Part shown: positions 1-9,157 of the stretch, in pieces
How the letters are laid out: every line of letters starts with the position of its first letter
How positions within the stretch are numbered: the stretch's first letter is position 1
Assembly (NCBI RefSeq): GCF_000720255.1
Contig: NZ_JOJE01000045.1
Coordinates: 1 to 63,223 of the forward strand
Source of the DNA: Streptomyces griseus subsp. griseus
GTDB lineage: Bacteria > Actinomycetota > Actinomycetes > Streptomycetales > Streptomycetaceae
Direction of reading: 5' to 3'
Length of the DNA stretch: 63,223 nt
Translations under genes and position numbers: made by a program
Notes under the pieces: generated by a model
Told to the model about the DNA's origin: nothing
The model's input: the letters and a program-made list of their open reading frames with translations, nothing else
Database searches by the model: none

Positions 1-1
1 G

Positions 2-1261
2 GGGCCGTGCGACATCTACGCCGCGGGCGGCACCCCCTGCGTCGCCGCGCACAGCACCACCCGCGCCCTGTACGGGGCGTACAACGGCCCGCTGTACCAG
101 GTCAAGCGCGCCTCCGACAACACGACCAAGAACATCGTCCCGCTGGCCGCCGGAGGTGTCGCCGACGCCGCCGCGCAGGACTCCTTCTGCGCGAACACCA
201 GCTGCGTCATCACCGTCATCTACGACCAGTCCCCCAGGGGCAACAACCTCACCCAGGCGCCCGGGGGCGGAGCCGCCGGCGGGCCGGACAACCTCGCCAA
301 CGCCTTCGAGGCGCCGGTCACCGTCGGCGGCCACAAGGCGTACGGCGTCTACGTCGCCCCCGGCACCGGCTACCGCAACAACAACACCAACGGCATCGCC
401 ACCGGCGACCAGCCCGAGGGCATGTACGCGATCTTCAACGGCAAGCACTTCAACGGCGGCTGCTGCTTCGACTACGGCAACGCCGAGACCAACAACCTGG
501 ACACCGGCAACGGCCACATGGAGGCCCTCTACTTCGGCAACAACAAGGGCTGGGGCTGGGGCAGCGGCAACGGCCCCTGGGTCATGGCCGACCTCGAGAA
601 CGGCCTGTTCTCCGGGGTCAACCGCGGATTCAACGCCAATGACCCCAGCGTCGACAACCGGTTCCTGACCGCCATGCTCAAGGGAGGCCCGAACCAGTGG
701 GCCCTCCGCGGCGGGGACGCCCAGTCGGGCGGCCTGTCCACGTTCTACAACGGCGTGCGCCCCACCGTCTCCGGCTACAACCCGATGCACAAGGAAGGCG
801 CGATCATCCTCGGCATCGGCGGTGACAACAGCAAGTGGGCCCAGGGCACCTTCTACGAAGGCGTCATGACCCAGGGTTACCCCTCTGACGCCACCGAGAA
901 CGCCGTCCAGGCCAACATCACCGCCGCCGGCTACAACAGCGGCTCGACCAGCACCGGAACCCTCACCCCCGGCTCCCAGTTCGTTCGCGCAGGACGCCAC
1001 CTTCTGCCCCACCACGGGCAACAGCGGGGTCGGCACCTCCTTCCAGTCCGTCAACTTCCCGACCAAGTACATCCGCCACTACAACTACAAGCAACCGGCC
1101 TCTCCGAGCGCCTCCAGCAGCGAGCACGGCAGCCCTGCACAATCGCGGGGAGGCCGTGCTCGCTTCCTTCTCGTTGTCTCCCAGCGACAGCCTCAAGCAG
1201 CAGAACTACGCATGGAGCCCATGCACCCCACCTGACAACACGTCAGCAAAGTCAGCATTAG
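2..1261 (+). pseudogene. GH54 alpha-L-arabinofuranosidase with broken CBM42 (5' end outside window)
   Basis: The reading frame enters from the left edge and covers most of a GH54 catalytic domain, which releases terminal L-arabinofuranose from arabinan and arabinoxylan. Visible hallmarks are GPCDIYAAGGTPCVAAHSTT near the start, MADLENGLFSG (family nucleophile Glu, around 589-621) and GIGGDNS (family acid/base Asp, around 814-834). The frame then fails. After SQFVR (about 973-987) the C-terminal CBM42 continues in another frame as AQDATFCP ... YIRHYNYK (987-1091) and then loses all similarity. Compared with fungal AbfB enzymes as I remember them, the first part of the CBM42 is missing and the end is truncated. 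The original frame runs on to a TAG at 1259-1261 inside a repeat. The catalytic domain might still be made, but arabinose binding through CBM42 should be lost. The start and any secretion signal lie outside the window. Confidence 0.5.
1121..1162. repeat. inverted repeat at the broken end of the GH54 gene
   Basis: CGAGCACGG at 1121-1129 pairs with CCGTGCTCG at 1154-1162 (perfect 9-bp arms, 24-nt loop). It sits just after the last recognisable CBM42 residues, so it could be a terminator-like hairpin or the end of whatever sequence interrupted the gene. It has no downstream T-run. Confidence 0.5.
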
Positions 1262-1460
1262 ATCAACAACGGCACTGCCACAGCTGCCCACAGACAGCCA
1301 CACCGTGGAATCACCCACCACACCGACTCAGGTCCTCAAACCTACCCAGCCGTCTTCCGGTGAGCGTCGCGAAGTGGGAGGCGTCGCCCGGCCCGCCTCC
1401 CTCTCATAAGACGCCATCGCTCCGGCGTTCACCCAGGTCAGCGCACCCTCCCCCGCTGCG
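1243..1460. repeat. diverged long repeat, copy A
   Basis: Aligned by eye to 5821-6038 at a constant offset of 4578 bp with no net indel. Three blocks agree well: TCAGCAAAGTCAGCAT with the following ~60 bases (about 75-80 % identity), CGTCTTCCGG at about 1351, and CAGGTCAGCGCACCCTCCCC at 1434. Stretches between them are weak. Copy B ends in the last codons of the pirin gene, so copy A carries a degenerate image of that gene end. The rest of 1262-1735 shows no supportable gene. Confidence 0.5.
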
Positions 1461-1735
1461 CGGGCCCAGAAAACTCCCGGAGCCGCCGCATCACGGTATG
1501 CGGGAGCGCCTCAGCGAGCTCGATCGTCAACACTGGTCCACGCATGTCTCGGAGCCTGACCAGTCAGAGCGGTGCCGCCAACCGTACCGAGCGTGGCGGC
1601 TCCACAAAGTTGAGCCAGAGCCACGACTCGTGAATAAAGCGACGGCACGGACACCGCGGCCACCGCCGAACGCTCGGACGGCGCCGAGCGCCAGCAGTAG
1701 CGGTCGGTTGTGTGACACTTCCGTCAGCCGGCGGG

Positions 1736-4700
1736 TCAGGCGGAATGACGCGATGGTTCGGCGGTGGCGGCGAGCAGGGCGGTGTCGTCGTCGACCCGGT
1801 CGGGGTTGTTCAGCAGGGCCAGGGCCCGCTCGGTGATCCGCTGGGGGTCGGTGCGGGCGGCGGCGGGCAGCGTGTCGCAGGCGTCGTGCAGGGCGGTCAG
1901 GCCGGCGTCGAGGGACAGCGCCCGGTTCTCTACCAGGCCGTCGGTGTACAGCAGCAGGCTGGTGCCGGGCGGGAATGCCACCTCGCGGCCGACCGGGGTG
2001 CTGCCCAGTCCCAGCGGCGGGGCGGGGTCCACCTCCAGGTAGGCGGTTCGCCCGCCCGCCACCAGCAGGGGCGGCAGGTGGCCGCTGGCGGCGTAGCGCA
2101 GGCGGTGGCGGTGGGGGTCGTAGACGGCGTACAGGCAGGTGGCGAAGCGGTCGGTGGCGAGCGACTGCAGGTAGGCGTCCAGCCTGGCCAGCACTTGGGC
2201 CGGGCCCGCGCCTTCAAGTGCGAGGCTGTGCAGGGCGGAGCGGAGCTGGCCCATCACGGTGGCGGCGTCCACGTCGTGGCCCATGACGTCGCCGATGGCC
2301 AGGCCGATGGTGCTGTCGGGCAGGGCGAGCACGTCGTACCAGTCGCCGCCGATCTCGGCGCCGCGGTTGCTGGCCCGGTAGTGGGCGGCCAGCCGCATCC
2401 CGGGAACCTGGGGCAGGCGGTGGGGCAGCAGGGCGCGCTGCAGGGTCAGGGCGAGGCGGCGCTCGGTGTGGTAGCGGGTGGCGTTGTCATAGGCCAGGGC
2501 CAGGCGGTGGGCGAGGTTTTCCAGATACTTGCGTTCGACCGCCGAGTAGCCCCCGGAGTGGCGGGCGAGGACGAGGGCCCCCAGGACCTGGTCGTGGGAG
2601 TGCAGCGGCAGGGCCAGCACGGTGGCGGGCGCCGGTTCTTGGGGGGCGGGCGTGCCGCGCATCGCGTGGGCGGCTGCGGTGGCGAGTACCTCGCGGGCAA
2701 GAAGGGGGACGCCGGCGGTGTATGTCGGGGGCGACTGCGCCGGGACGGGTGCCGCGGCGGGGTCGGTGTCGGTGAGGTGGATGCTGATCTGGTCGGCGAG
2801 GTCGGGCACCAGCACCTCCCCGGCACCCTGCAGCACCTGGCCGGGTTCGAGGGTGGCGGACAGCCGCAGGCCCGCGTCGGCGAGGGAGGCCAGCATGACC
2901 TGCTGGTTGCGGGTCTCGGTCAGGACCTGTTCGCGTAGCCGGGACAGTTCCAACCCGGTGCGGATCCGCGCCAGCAGCTGGCGCGCGGAAAAGGGTTTGG
3001 CCAGGTAGTCGTCGGCGCCGGCGTGCCGGCCTTGCACGGATTCCTCCTCGCCGGCACGGGCGGTGAGCAGGACGATGGGAAGGCGGGCTGTGCGCGGGTC
3101 CGCGCGCAGCGCCCGGACCAGCTCGAAGCCGTCCATGCGGGGCATCATCACGTCGCTGAGCACCAGCTCCACCGGCTGTGCCAGGGCCATCTCCAGGGCG
3201 GCCCGGCCGTCGGCGGCGAGCAGTATGTCGTAGTCGGGCTGCAGCAGCCGGGTGAGGTAGGCGCGCATGTCGGCGTTGTCGTCGACGACCAGCAGGCGGG
3301 CCCGGCCGGTTTCGTGCGGGCCGTGGCGATGGGGGGCGTCGTGGGTCGCGGTGGCGTGCGGGGTGCGTGCCGCGGGGGTGGCCGCGGCGGGGGCGGTGTC
3401 GGCCTCCAGCCAGCCCAGCGCCTCGTTGACATAGGCCCCGGCGCGGCCCGGCCCGCCGCTTCGGTTTTCCCCGGGGGGCTCCGCGCTGGGGGCTTGCCGG
3501 TCTTGGCGGGGCCGGTAAGCAGAGGTGAAGGGGAGGTCCACGGTGACCGTGGTGCCCCGGTCGAGCCGGCTGTCCACGGTGACGGTGCCGCTGTGCGCTT
3601 CCACCAGGTCTTTCACCAGCACCAGGCCGAGGCCGCTGCCCTCGTGGGAGCGGGAGCGGGCACCGCGGACCCGGTGGAATCGCTCGAACAGACGCGGCAG
3701 CTCGTCTTCGGGTATTCCGGTGCCGGTGTCGGTCACGGTCAGCCGGGCCCGGTCGCCGACCGCGGCCACCCGCACCCGGGCGCCGCCGGTGAAGGTGAAC
3801 TTCAGGGCATTGCTCAGCAGGTTGAGGATGATCTTCTCCCACATCTCCCGGTCCAGGGACACCGGCTTGGGCAGCGGCGGGCAGTCCACCTCCAGCTTCA
3901 GCCCGGCCACCTCGAAGGCGGAGCGGAACACCCCGGCCAGCTCGGCCGTGGCACCGGCCAGGTCGACAGGCTCGAAGTTCCCCCGCATCTGCCCTGCCTC
4001 GGCCCTGGCCACGTCCAGGAGAGTGTTGACTTGTTTCAGCAGCCGCAGGGCGCCGCGCTCGGCCATCGCCAGCTGCTCGCGCCGCTGGGGCCGGTCCTCG
4101 TCGGCGAGGGCCTGCTGAAGCGGGCCCAGCAGCAGCGTGAGCGGGGTGCGGAACTCATGGCTGACGTTGGCGAAGAACGCGGTCTTGGCCCGGTCCAGCT
4201 CTACCAGCGCCTCCGCCCGTCGGCGCTGCTCGTCGTGGGCGAGCGCGGCCGACAGCGCCCCGGCCACGGTGGAGGCGAGCACCTCCAGGAAGTCCTGGTA
4301 GGCCCCGGCGGGAGGGAAGCAGGGGTTGACGCCCACCACCAGCACACCCTCTACCCGGCCCGCGGAGTTCAGTGGCAGGGCCAGCACCTCCTCGACCGGG
4401 AGCCGGGGAGCCGCGGCGTGCTGCCCGGCGGTGCTGCCGCTGCCGAACGCCGCGGCCGGCAGCGTGGCCGCGGTCCCGTCGGCGGCCACCCGCGCCAGCA
4501 GGGCCGCCACCTCCGACCCGCCGGCCGCGCTCAGCGAGACGGTCTCGGAAGCCGGCCGGAACCCCGCGGAGGCCGCCGACGGCACCCCCGGCTCTGCGGC
4601 CAGGTACAGACCCAGGAACGGGATTTCCTCGGGGTAGCCGCCCGCCACCTCTGCGACCACGCGGGCGACCTCGCCCGGGGTGAGCAGCCCGGCGGTGCGC

Positions 4701-5233
4701 GCGCCGGTCTCGCTCAGCAGCCGCAGCCTGCGCTCGCCCAGCACCCGGCCGGTGGTCTCGGTGAGGATCTGCAGCACGCCGGCGGCGGTGCCGTCGTCCA
4801 GCAGCACGGGCTGGAAGGCGGAGTCGAAGTAGCACTGCTCCAGAAAACCGTGGCGCTCCATGATGAGCGGCTCGTCCGGGATCAGCAGGGGCTTGCGGCT
4901 GCCGGTCACATAGTGGAAGTGGGAGCTCACGGGGGCCCAGACCTCGGGGAACACATCCTTGTAGGGCTTGCCGAGCGCCCAGGGGTGTTTGGCGCCAGGA
5001 ATGGGTGCGGCGCCCAGGTTGTACAGCGTGGCGAATTCAGCGCCCCAGTACAGCGCCATCCCCTGCTCGGAGGTGAGCATGAGACGCAGGGTGTCCACCA
5101 GGGGCCCCGGCCAGGACTCGGGGGGCCCGAGCGGCGTCACCGCCCAGTCGATCCCGGCCAGAAGCTCGCCGAACGCGCCGCCCTCGGCGAACATTCGGGC
5201 CGCCGCGGTCCGCGGGTCATCGGGCCGGGTCAT
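1736..5233 (-). CDS. hybrid sensor histidine kinase / receiver / GAF / SpoIIE-type phosphatase
   Basis: The 1165-residue protein joins two-component and partner-switching modules. In order: a PAS-like segment (about 25-170), a GAF-like segment (about 175-330), HisKA with the phospho-acceptor in SHEFRTP (His359), HATPase with N box NLLSNALKF, G1 DTGTGIP and G2 EGSGLGLVL (about 465-570), a receiver with DD at 651-652, Asp694 in LSDVMMPRMDG and Lys746, a second GAF-like region (about 780-915), and a PP2C/SpoIIE phosphatase (about 925-1160) with GGDWYD, GDVMGHD and YTDGLVE. No membrane segment is evident, so it is probably cytosolic. The ATG at 5233 is chosen because AGGAGG lies 8-13 bases upstream. 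An in-frame extension to 5341 has no such site. It has no adjacent response regulator, anti-sigma factor or antagonist gene. The domains are clear; the stimulus and the phosphatase target are unknown. Confidence 0.5.
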   Translation of the reverse strand: MTRPDDPRTAAARMFAEGGAFGELLAGIDWAVTPLGPPESWPGPLVDTLRLMLTSEQGMALYWGAEFATLYNLGAAPIPGAKHPWALGKPYKDVFPEVWAPVSSHFHYVTGSRKPLLIPDEPLIMERHGFLEQCYFDSAFQPVLLDDGTAAGVLQILTETTGRVLGERRLRLLSETGARTAGLLTPGEVARVVAEVAGGYPEEIPFLGLYLAAEPGVPSAASAGFRPASETVSLSAAGGSEVAALLARVAADGTAATLPAAAFGSGSTAGQHAAAPRLPVEEVLALPLNSAGRVEGVLVVGVNPCFPPAGAYQDFLEVLASTVAGALSAALAHDEQRRRAEALVELDRAKTAFFANVSHEFRTPLTLLLGPLQQALADEDRPQRREQLAMAERGALRLLKQVNTLLDVARAEAGQMRGNFEPVDLAGATAELAGVFRSAFEVAGLKLEVDCPPLPKPVSLDREMWEKIILNLLSNALKFTFTGGARVRVAAVGDRARLTVTDTGTGIPEDELPRLFERFHRVRGARSRSHEGSGLGLVLVKDLVEAHSGTVTVDSRLDRGTTVTVDLPFTSAYRPRQDRQAPSAEPPGENRSGGPGRAGAYVNEALGWLEADTAPAAATPAARTPHATATHDAPHRHGPHETGRARLLVVDDNADMRAYLTRLLQPDYDILLAADGRAALEMALAQPVELVLSDVMMPRMDGFELVRALRADPRTARLPIVLLTARAGEEESVQGRHAGADDYLAKPFSARQLLARIRTGLELSRLREQVLTETRNQQVMLASLADAGLRLSATLEPGQVLQGAGEVLVPDLADQISIHLTDTDPAAAPVPAQSPPTYTAGVPLLAREVLATAAAHAMRGTPAPQEPAPATVLALPLHSHDQVLGALVLARHSGGYSAVERKYLENLAHRLALAYDNATRYHTERRLALTLQRALLPHRLPQVPGMRLAAHYRASNRGAEIGGDWYDVLALPDSTIGLAIGDVMGHDVDAATVMGQLRSALHSLALEGAGPAQVLARLDAYLQSLATDRFATCLYAVYDPHRHRLRYAASGHLPPLLVAGGRTAYLEVDPAPPLGLGSTPVGREVAFPPGTSLLLYTDGLVENRALSLDAGLTALHDACDTLPAAARTDPQRITERALALLNNPDRVDDDTALLAATAEPSRHSA

Positions 5234-5460
5234 TGCGAAATCTTCCTCCTGGCGCCTACGGGATCCGCCCGCGTCGCCTCCGAGCGCCGATGGGTGAAGG
5301 CCACCACGCGGCGGAGCGTGCCGCAGGCCTCGCGGGTACACCGAACGCCGTATCCGACGGCACCGGCTACACCCTTGCCCGGATTACGAGGTTTAGCGCA
5401 TTAAAAGGTCATTTGCTCAGCAGTGTACGCCTGCCGCACCGCCTCCCCCCTGTGTCCAGC

Positions 5461-5760
5461 GCCGAACTGATCGCGATGGCAGACGGCTACCGCGTGTCGT
5501 CCCAGTCGTGGGCGGACGTGCTGCGGGACTGCCCAGCGGCGCGGCATGCGCGCACCCGTCCTCGCCGTCGGCGACGGCGCCCTCGGCTTCTGGCACGCGC
5601 TGAACGAGGTCCTTTCCGAAACCGGCCACCAAAGGTGCTGGGTTCACAAGACGGCCAACTGCCTCGACAGCCTCCTGAAGTCGGCCCAGCCCGTGGCGAA
5701 GAAGGCCATCCAGGACACCAAGGCGGTGAAGAAGATCGGTCCGGACACCACCGAACCTGC
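5461..5760 (+). pseudogene. IS256-family (mutator-type) transposase fragment
   Basis: Two adjoining frames together give a central piece of an IS256-type transposase. The first reads ELIAMADGYRVSSQSWADVL and then DC (to about 5532). The second starts with RRGMRAPVLAVGDGALGFW and includes ETGHQRCWVHKT and LLKSAQPVAKKAIQD (to about 5710). A single extra base in the run after GACTGC near 5532 explains the switch. The N-terminal half, the C-terminal end and both terminal inverted repeats are absent, so this is a dead remnant. It marks the patch around the hybrid kinase as a former insertion site. Confidence 0.5.
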
Positions 5761-5820
5761 AAACGCCTACGCAAGCGCCGAAGCGCGGAAAGGAGCCCCT
5801 CACTCGAGCCTGCCGAGGCG

Positions 5821-6038
5821 TCAGCGGAGTCAGCATCAGGTCAGCAAGAGTCCTGCCACAGCCGCCCATGGACAGCCACTCCGTGGAAGTCGCCAACCGC
5901 ACCGGCCTGAGCCAGCGGGGCGTTTGGGCGCCTTCCGGAAAGCAGGTGGAAGACCGTGAGAATTACCCGACCACCTTCCACCGTGCGGCCACCAAAGCTG
6001 ACGCGTTTCCACAGGTCAGCGCGCCCTCCCCCGCGGTT
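5821..6038. repeat. diverged long repeat, copy B
   Basis: Partner of 1243-1460 at +4578 bp. It starts TCAGCGGAGTCAGCATCAGG, keeps the block CTGCCACAGCCGCCCATGG, and ends in CAGGTCAGCGCGCCCTCCCC, which contains the stop codon and last codons of the pirin gene at 6016-6038. With copy A it brackets the hybrid kinase gene and the IS256 scrap. The divergence suggests an old duplication or two related element ends. Confidence 0.5.
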
Positions 6039-6981
6039 TCAACGGCACCGGCGGCAGTTCCGGTGCGGGCAGCGGAGCCCCGTCGTAGCCCTTCACCTCG
6101 CCGAAGCGCGTGCCCGTCATCCAGTCCTGGCGGGCCTGAACGATCTCCTCCTGGGTCCGCCCGATCCAGTTCCAGAACATGATCAGCTCCTCCTCGAACG
6201 GCTCGCCGCCCAGCAGCAGCACGCTCGCGTCCGACTCGGCGCGGAGGGGGAGTCCGGTGCGGCCGCAGCCGAGGTAGAGCATGGAGCCAGGCAGCAGGGG
6301 AACGCCGTCGACGTGGGTCTCGCCGGACATGGAGAGGACGGCGTACTCGAAGTCGGGCTCCAGGGGCAGGTGCACGTCCGCGCCATGGGCGAGGGTGAGG
6401 TCGGCGCCGACGATGGGGGTGTACGTCGTACCGGGCGAGGTCGCTCCGTCGAGGCCGCCCAGGATCAGCGTGGCCTCGAGGCCGGGAGCCGTGACGACCG
6501 GCAGCTCGGCGTGGTGCTCGAAGTGCGGGTCGGTGTGGCGGTGGGTGTCGGGGAGGGCGACCCACAGCTGGGCGCCGTGCAGGAAGCGAGCGTGGGACTT
6601 CGGGCTCTCCTCGGAGTGACTGATGGCCCGGCCGGAGGTCATCAGGCCCAGTTCGCGCGGGCGGATCGCCTGCAGGCTGCCCGTGGAGTCACGGTGCAGC
6701 ACCTCGCCCTCGTGCAGCCAGCTCACCGTCTGAAGTCCCATGTGCGGGTGCGGGGGCACCTGCATGCCGGGCTCGTCGGCGATGTCGTCGGGGCCGTAGT
6801 GGTCGACGAAGCACCAGGCGCCGACCATGCGACGGCCCAGGTTGGGCAGGAGGCGGCGCACTTCGGTGGCCTCGCCGAGCTGGACCCGGCGAGGACTGAG
6901 GAGTTCGCGGACGGGCTCCGCCACGACGAAACCACGGCCGCCGCACACGGCGGGAGCCGCCACGCGATCAAGATTGCTCAT
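6016..6981 (-). CDS. pirin family protein
   Basis: This 321-residue bicupin of the pirin family normally binds one metal in the N-terminal cupin. The family ligand set is visible as His78 and His80 (PPHPHMG) and His122 and Glu124 (SHSEES). Pirins act variously as redox-sensing regulators or quercetinase-like dioxygenases, and the sequence does not decide between these. The ATG at 6981 starts MSNLDRV; a TTG three codons upstream is less likely. The 3' end lies inside repeat copy B. The gene is divergent from the small TPR gene at 7119, across a region with an 8-bp inverted repeat (GTGAGGGG 7000-7007, CCCCTCAC 7055-7062). Confidence 0.5.
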   Translation of the reverse strand: MSNLDRVAAPAVCGGRGFVVAEPVRELLSPRRVQLGEATEVRRLLPNLGRRMVGAWCFVDHYGPDDIADEPGMQVPPHPHMGLQTVSWLHEGEVLHRDSTGSLQAIRPRELGLMTSGRAISHSEESPKSHARFLHGAQLWVALPDTHRHTDPHFEHHAELPVVTAPGLEATLILGGLDGATSPGTTYTPIVGADLTLAHGADVHLPLEPDFEYAVLSMSGETHVDGVPLLPGSMLYLGCGRTGLPLRAESDASVLLLGGEPFEEELIMFWNWIGRTQEEIVQARQDWMTGTRFGEVKGYDGAPLPAPELPPVPLKPRGRAR

Positions 6982-7118
6982 GTCGCCCAACCTAGTCCCG
7001 TGAGGGGTGTCGCGTCAGCGCGCTCCCGATCGCGTTCACCGTCGGCGCCGAGGGCCCCTCACGATGTAGTGGAATATTGAACCAATCTACTCGGTTGTCG
7101 GCGTCGAAGGAGGTCAGA

Positions 7119-7466
7119 GTGGACATCACGTACTACGACCACGGAACCCCGGCGGAGCGCTGGGAGCGTGCCCGGATGTTCTTCGACGCCAAGGACTACG
7201 CCGCCGCGGCCCGCGCCCTGGGTGGGCTGGTCGAGGAGGTGCCGGAGCAGACCGGACCCCGGCTGCTGCTGGCGCGCGCCTACTATCACTCGGCCCAACT
7301 GCACCGCGCCGAGACGGAGTTGCGTGTCATTGTCGAGCGCGACCCGGTGGAGCAGTACGCCCGGCTGATGCTGGGCCGCACCCTCGAACGCCAGGGGCGC
7401 CACGAGGAGGCCGGACCGCACCTGCGCCTCGCCTCGGCCCTCGCGGGCGACTTCGAGCGGCTCTGA
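7119..7466 (+). CDS. small tetratricopeptide-repeat protein
   Basis: The 115-residue protein is almost entirely helical TPR-like repeats (about 13-46, 47-80 and 81-114), with alternating Ala/Leu/Tyr positions such as RARMFFDAKDYAAAARAL and ARLMLGRTLERQGRHEEA. It has no signal peptide or membrane segment, so it is probably a cytosolic interaction scaffold. The GTG at 7119 follows AAGGAGG at 7107-7113 with good spacing and is preferred over an in-frame start at 7077 that lacks a ribosome site. It is divergent from pirin. The specific partner is unknown. Confidence 0.5.
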   Translation: MDITYYDHGTPAERWERARMFFDAKDYAAAARALGGLVEEVPEQTGPRLLLARAYYHSAQLHRAETELRVIVERDPVEQYARLMLGRTLERQGRHEEAGPHLRLASALAGDFERL

Positions 7467-7485
7467 TCCGCACCCTCACGACAGC

Positions 7486-7524
7486 GCGCCGGGCCCCGCT
7501 CCCCCACGGAGTCGGGCCCGGCGC
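7486..7524. terminator. bidirectional terminator hairpin between convergent genes
   Basis: GCGCCGGGCCC (7486-7496) pairs perfectly with GGGCCCGGCGC (7514-7524) around a 17-nt loop. It lies between the TPR stop at 7466 and the PepSY-TM stop at 7566, so it can serve both strands. No T-run follows, as is usual in Streptomyces. Confidence 0.5.
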
Positions 7525-7565
7525 CGTTGGTGGTGTGCGGCCCCCACGTCCCACGTACGCGCCGG

Positions 7566-9008
7566 CTACGCCGCCTTCCCGTACGTCCGCCGCCCCCGCC
7601 GGTACGCGATCTCGCCGAGGATCATGTCCAGCACCACGAAGGCCACGAGCGGAATGCCCAGCAGCGGGACGAAGTAGCCCACGACGGCGACGACGGCCGC
7701 CAGCGGGACGAGGATCTGCGGGGGCACCTGCTGCCAGGCACCGCGCGGGACCGGGCGGCCGAAGGCGGAGCCGCGGCCGCGCTGCCACCACATGCGGTAG
7801 CCCCACACGATCAGCAGGACCAGTGACAGCGCCAGCAGCATCAGGGCGATCTGGTTGACCAGGCCGAAGAGGACGCCGGTGTGCAGGTCGATGCCCCAGC
7901 GGGTCAGCTTCGCCAGGAGCGGGTAGTCGGCGAACCGCAGGACGTCGGTGACCTCGCCGGTCGCCGGGTCGATCGCGACCGAGTCCTGCTTCTCGGGCCA
8001 GCTGCGCTGCACCTGCTTGACGACGTACGCCGAGGAGGCGTCCGCGGGCGGGACGATCTCGACCGGGTCGCCGAGCCCCTCGGCGCGTGCCGCCGCCAGC
8101 ACCTTGTCGAGGCCCACGCCGTGTCCGGCGTCGCCGCCGGAGTCCGCACCGGCCGCCGCACCGTGGCCCGAATGGTCCCCGCCCGTCGTCGCGGACACCG
8201 AAGGAGTGGAATGGCCGAGCGACGTACGCAGCTCGTCGATGTTGGCCCCGGCGTACGTCGACCAGGTCAGGCCGGTCGCCGAGAGGAAGAGGAATCCGAC
8301 GGCGGCCCATGCGCCGACACTGCCGTGCAGACCCAGGGTGCGGCGGCGTCCGCTGGTACCGCGCACTGTGCGCCGGGCGCGACGCCGGGAGAACCACAGC
8401 ACCAGGCCGCCGCCCGCGATCACCCACAGCCAGCTCGCGGCGAACTCGCTGTAGAGCCGGCCGGTTTCGCCGAGGTGCAGGTCACGGTGGAACTCGTCGA
8501 TCCAGGTGCGCAGCGGCAGCGCCCCCGTGGCGCCGTACTGTTCGAGGGCGCCGCGCACCTTGCCGGTGTACGGGTCGACGAACACGGCGAGAGTGTGGTT
8601 CGGGTCGACGCCCTCGACGCCGGACAGCAGCACCCTGGTCGTCGCGTCGGCCTCCGGGGAGGGGCGTACGGCCGAGACCGTGCCCCCTGGGTGGGCCTTG
8701 CGGGCGGCGGCCACCTGCTCGGAGACGGGCAGCTTCGTCTCCCCCACGGACACGGTCATCTCATGGGCGTACACGAGCTTCTCGGCCTGGAAGGCGCCGG
8801 CGTAGAGGAATCCGGTGACGGCGGCGACGAGCAGGAACGGCGCGACGAACACGCCCGCGTAGAAGTGCAGTCGCAGGATCAGCGGGCGCAGCGGGGCCCA
8901 TGTGCCGGGCGTCGGCACCGGGGCGCTCTGCTGCGGGGCCTCGTCCGATGAGGGTCCCCCCGCTGGAGCGGAGCCGGAAGTGGGGGAGGTCGAGGAAGCG
9001 GTGGTCAT
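7566..9008 (-). CDS. PepSY-associated TM (PiuB-type) membrane protein
   Basis: A 480-residue inner-membrane protein of the PepSY-TM family, relatives of which are linked to ferric-siderophore reduction or other metal and redox functions. Membrane segments are visible at about 48-72, 188-206, 230-250, 375-400 and near the C terminus (about 435-465). PepSY-like extracytoplasmic segments lie between them. A conserved His of this family is probably in LRLHFYAG. Between the third and fourth segments is a low-complexity His/Asp/Gly stretch (about 277-297, GGDHSGHG ... GGDAGHG) that looks metal-binding. The ATG at 9008 begins MTTASST and has GGAG upstream. It is divergent from the deformylase gene at 9158. 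The substrate cannot be read from sequence. Confidence 0.5.
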   Translation of the reverse strand: MTTASSTSPTSGSAPAGGPSSDEAPQQSAPVPTPGTWAPLRPLILRLHFYAGVFVAPFLLVAAVTGFLYAGAFQAEKLVYAHEMTVSVGETKLPVSEQVAAARKAHPGGTVSAVRPSPEADATTRVLLSGVEGVDPNHTLAVFVDPYTGKVRGALEQYGATGALPLRTWIDEFHRDLHLGETGRLYSEFAASWLWVIAGGGLVLWFSRRRARRTVRGTSGRRRTLGLHGSVGAWAAVGFLFLSATGLTWSTYAGANIDELRTSLGHSTPSVSATTGGDHSGHGAAAGADSGGDAGHGVGLDKVLAAARAEGLGDPVEIVPPADASSAYVVKQVQRSWPEKQDSVAIDPATGEVTDVLRFADYPLLAKLTRWGIDLHTGVLFGLVNQIALMLLALSLVLLIVWGYRMWWQRGRGSAFGRPVPRGAWQQVPPQILVPLAAVVAVVGYFVPLLGIPLVAFVVLDMILGEIAYRRGRRTYGKAA

Positions 9009-9157
9009 CGGCGGGTTCTCCGGGTGGTCCTGGGCCTGTCTCAGCCCGTGTCGCTCCAGTAGTCGGAGCGCGGGGCGGCCGAGTTCCCGGCGAACAAAGT
9101 GGTCTGCGTCACAGCAGAGTGCCCCGGTCGCCGTGGGTGTCGTGGCATGCTGGCGCG

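Noticed and set aside
3023..5404. Very long open frame opposite the hybrid kinase gene
   Set aside because: Its composition is the Gly/Gln/Val/Arg-rich mirror of the kinase codons, it has no motif, and the kinase frame has clear domains.
5461..5760. Complete insertion sequence
   Set aside because: Only a central, frameshifted transposase piece is present and no terminal inverted repeats were found.
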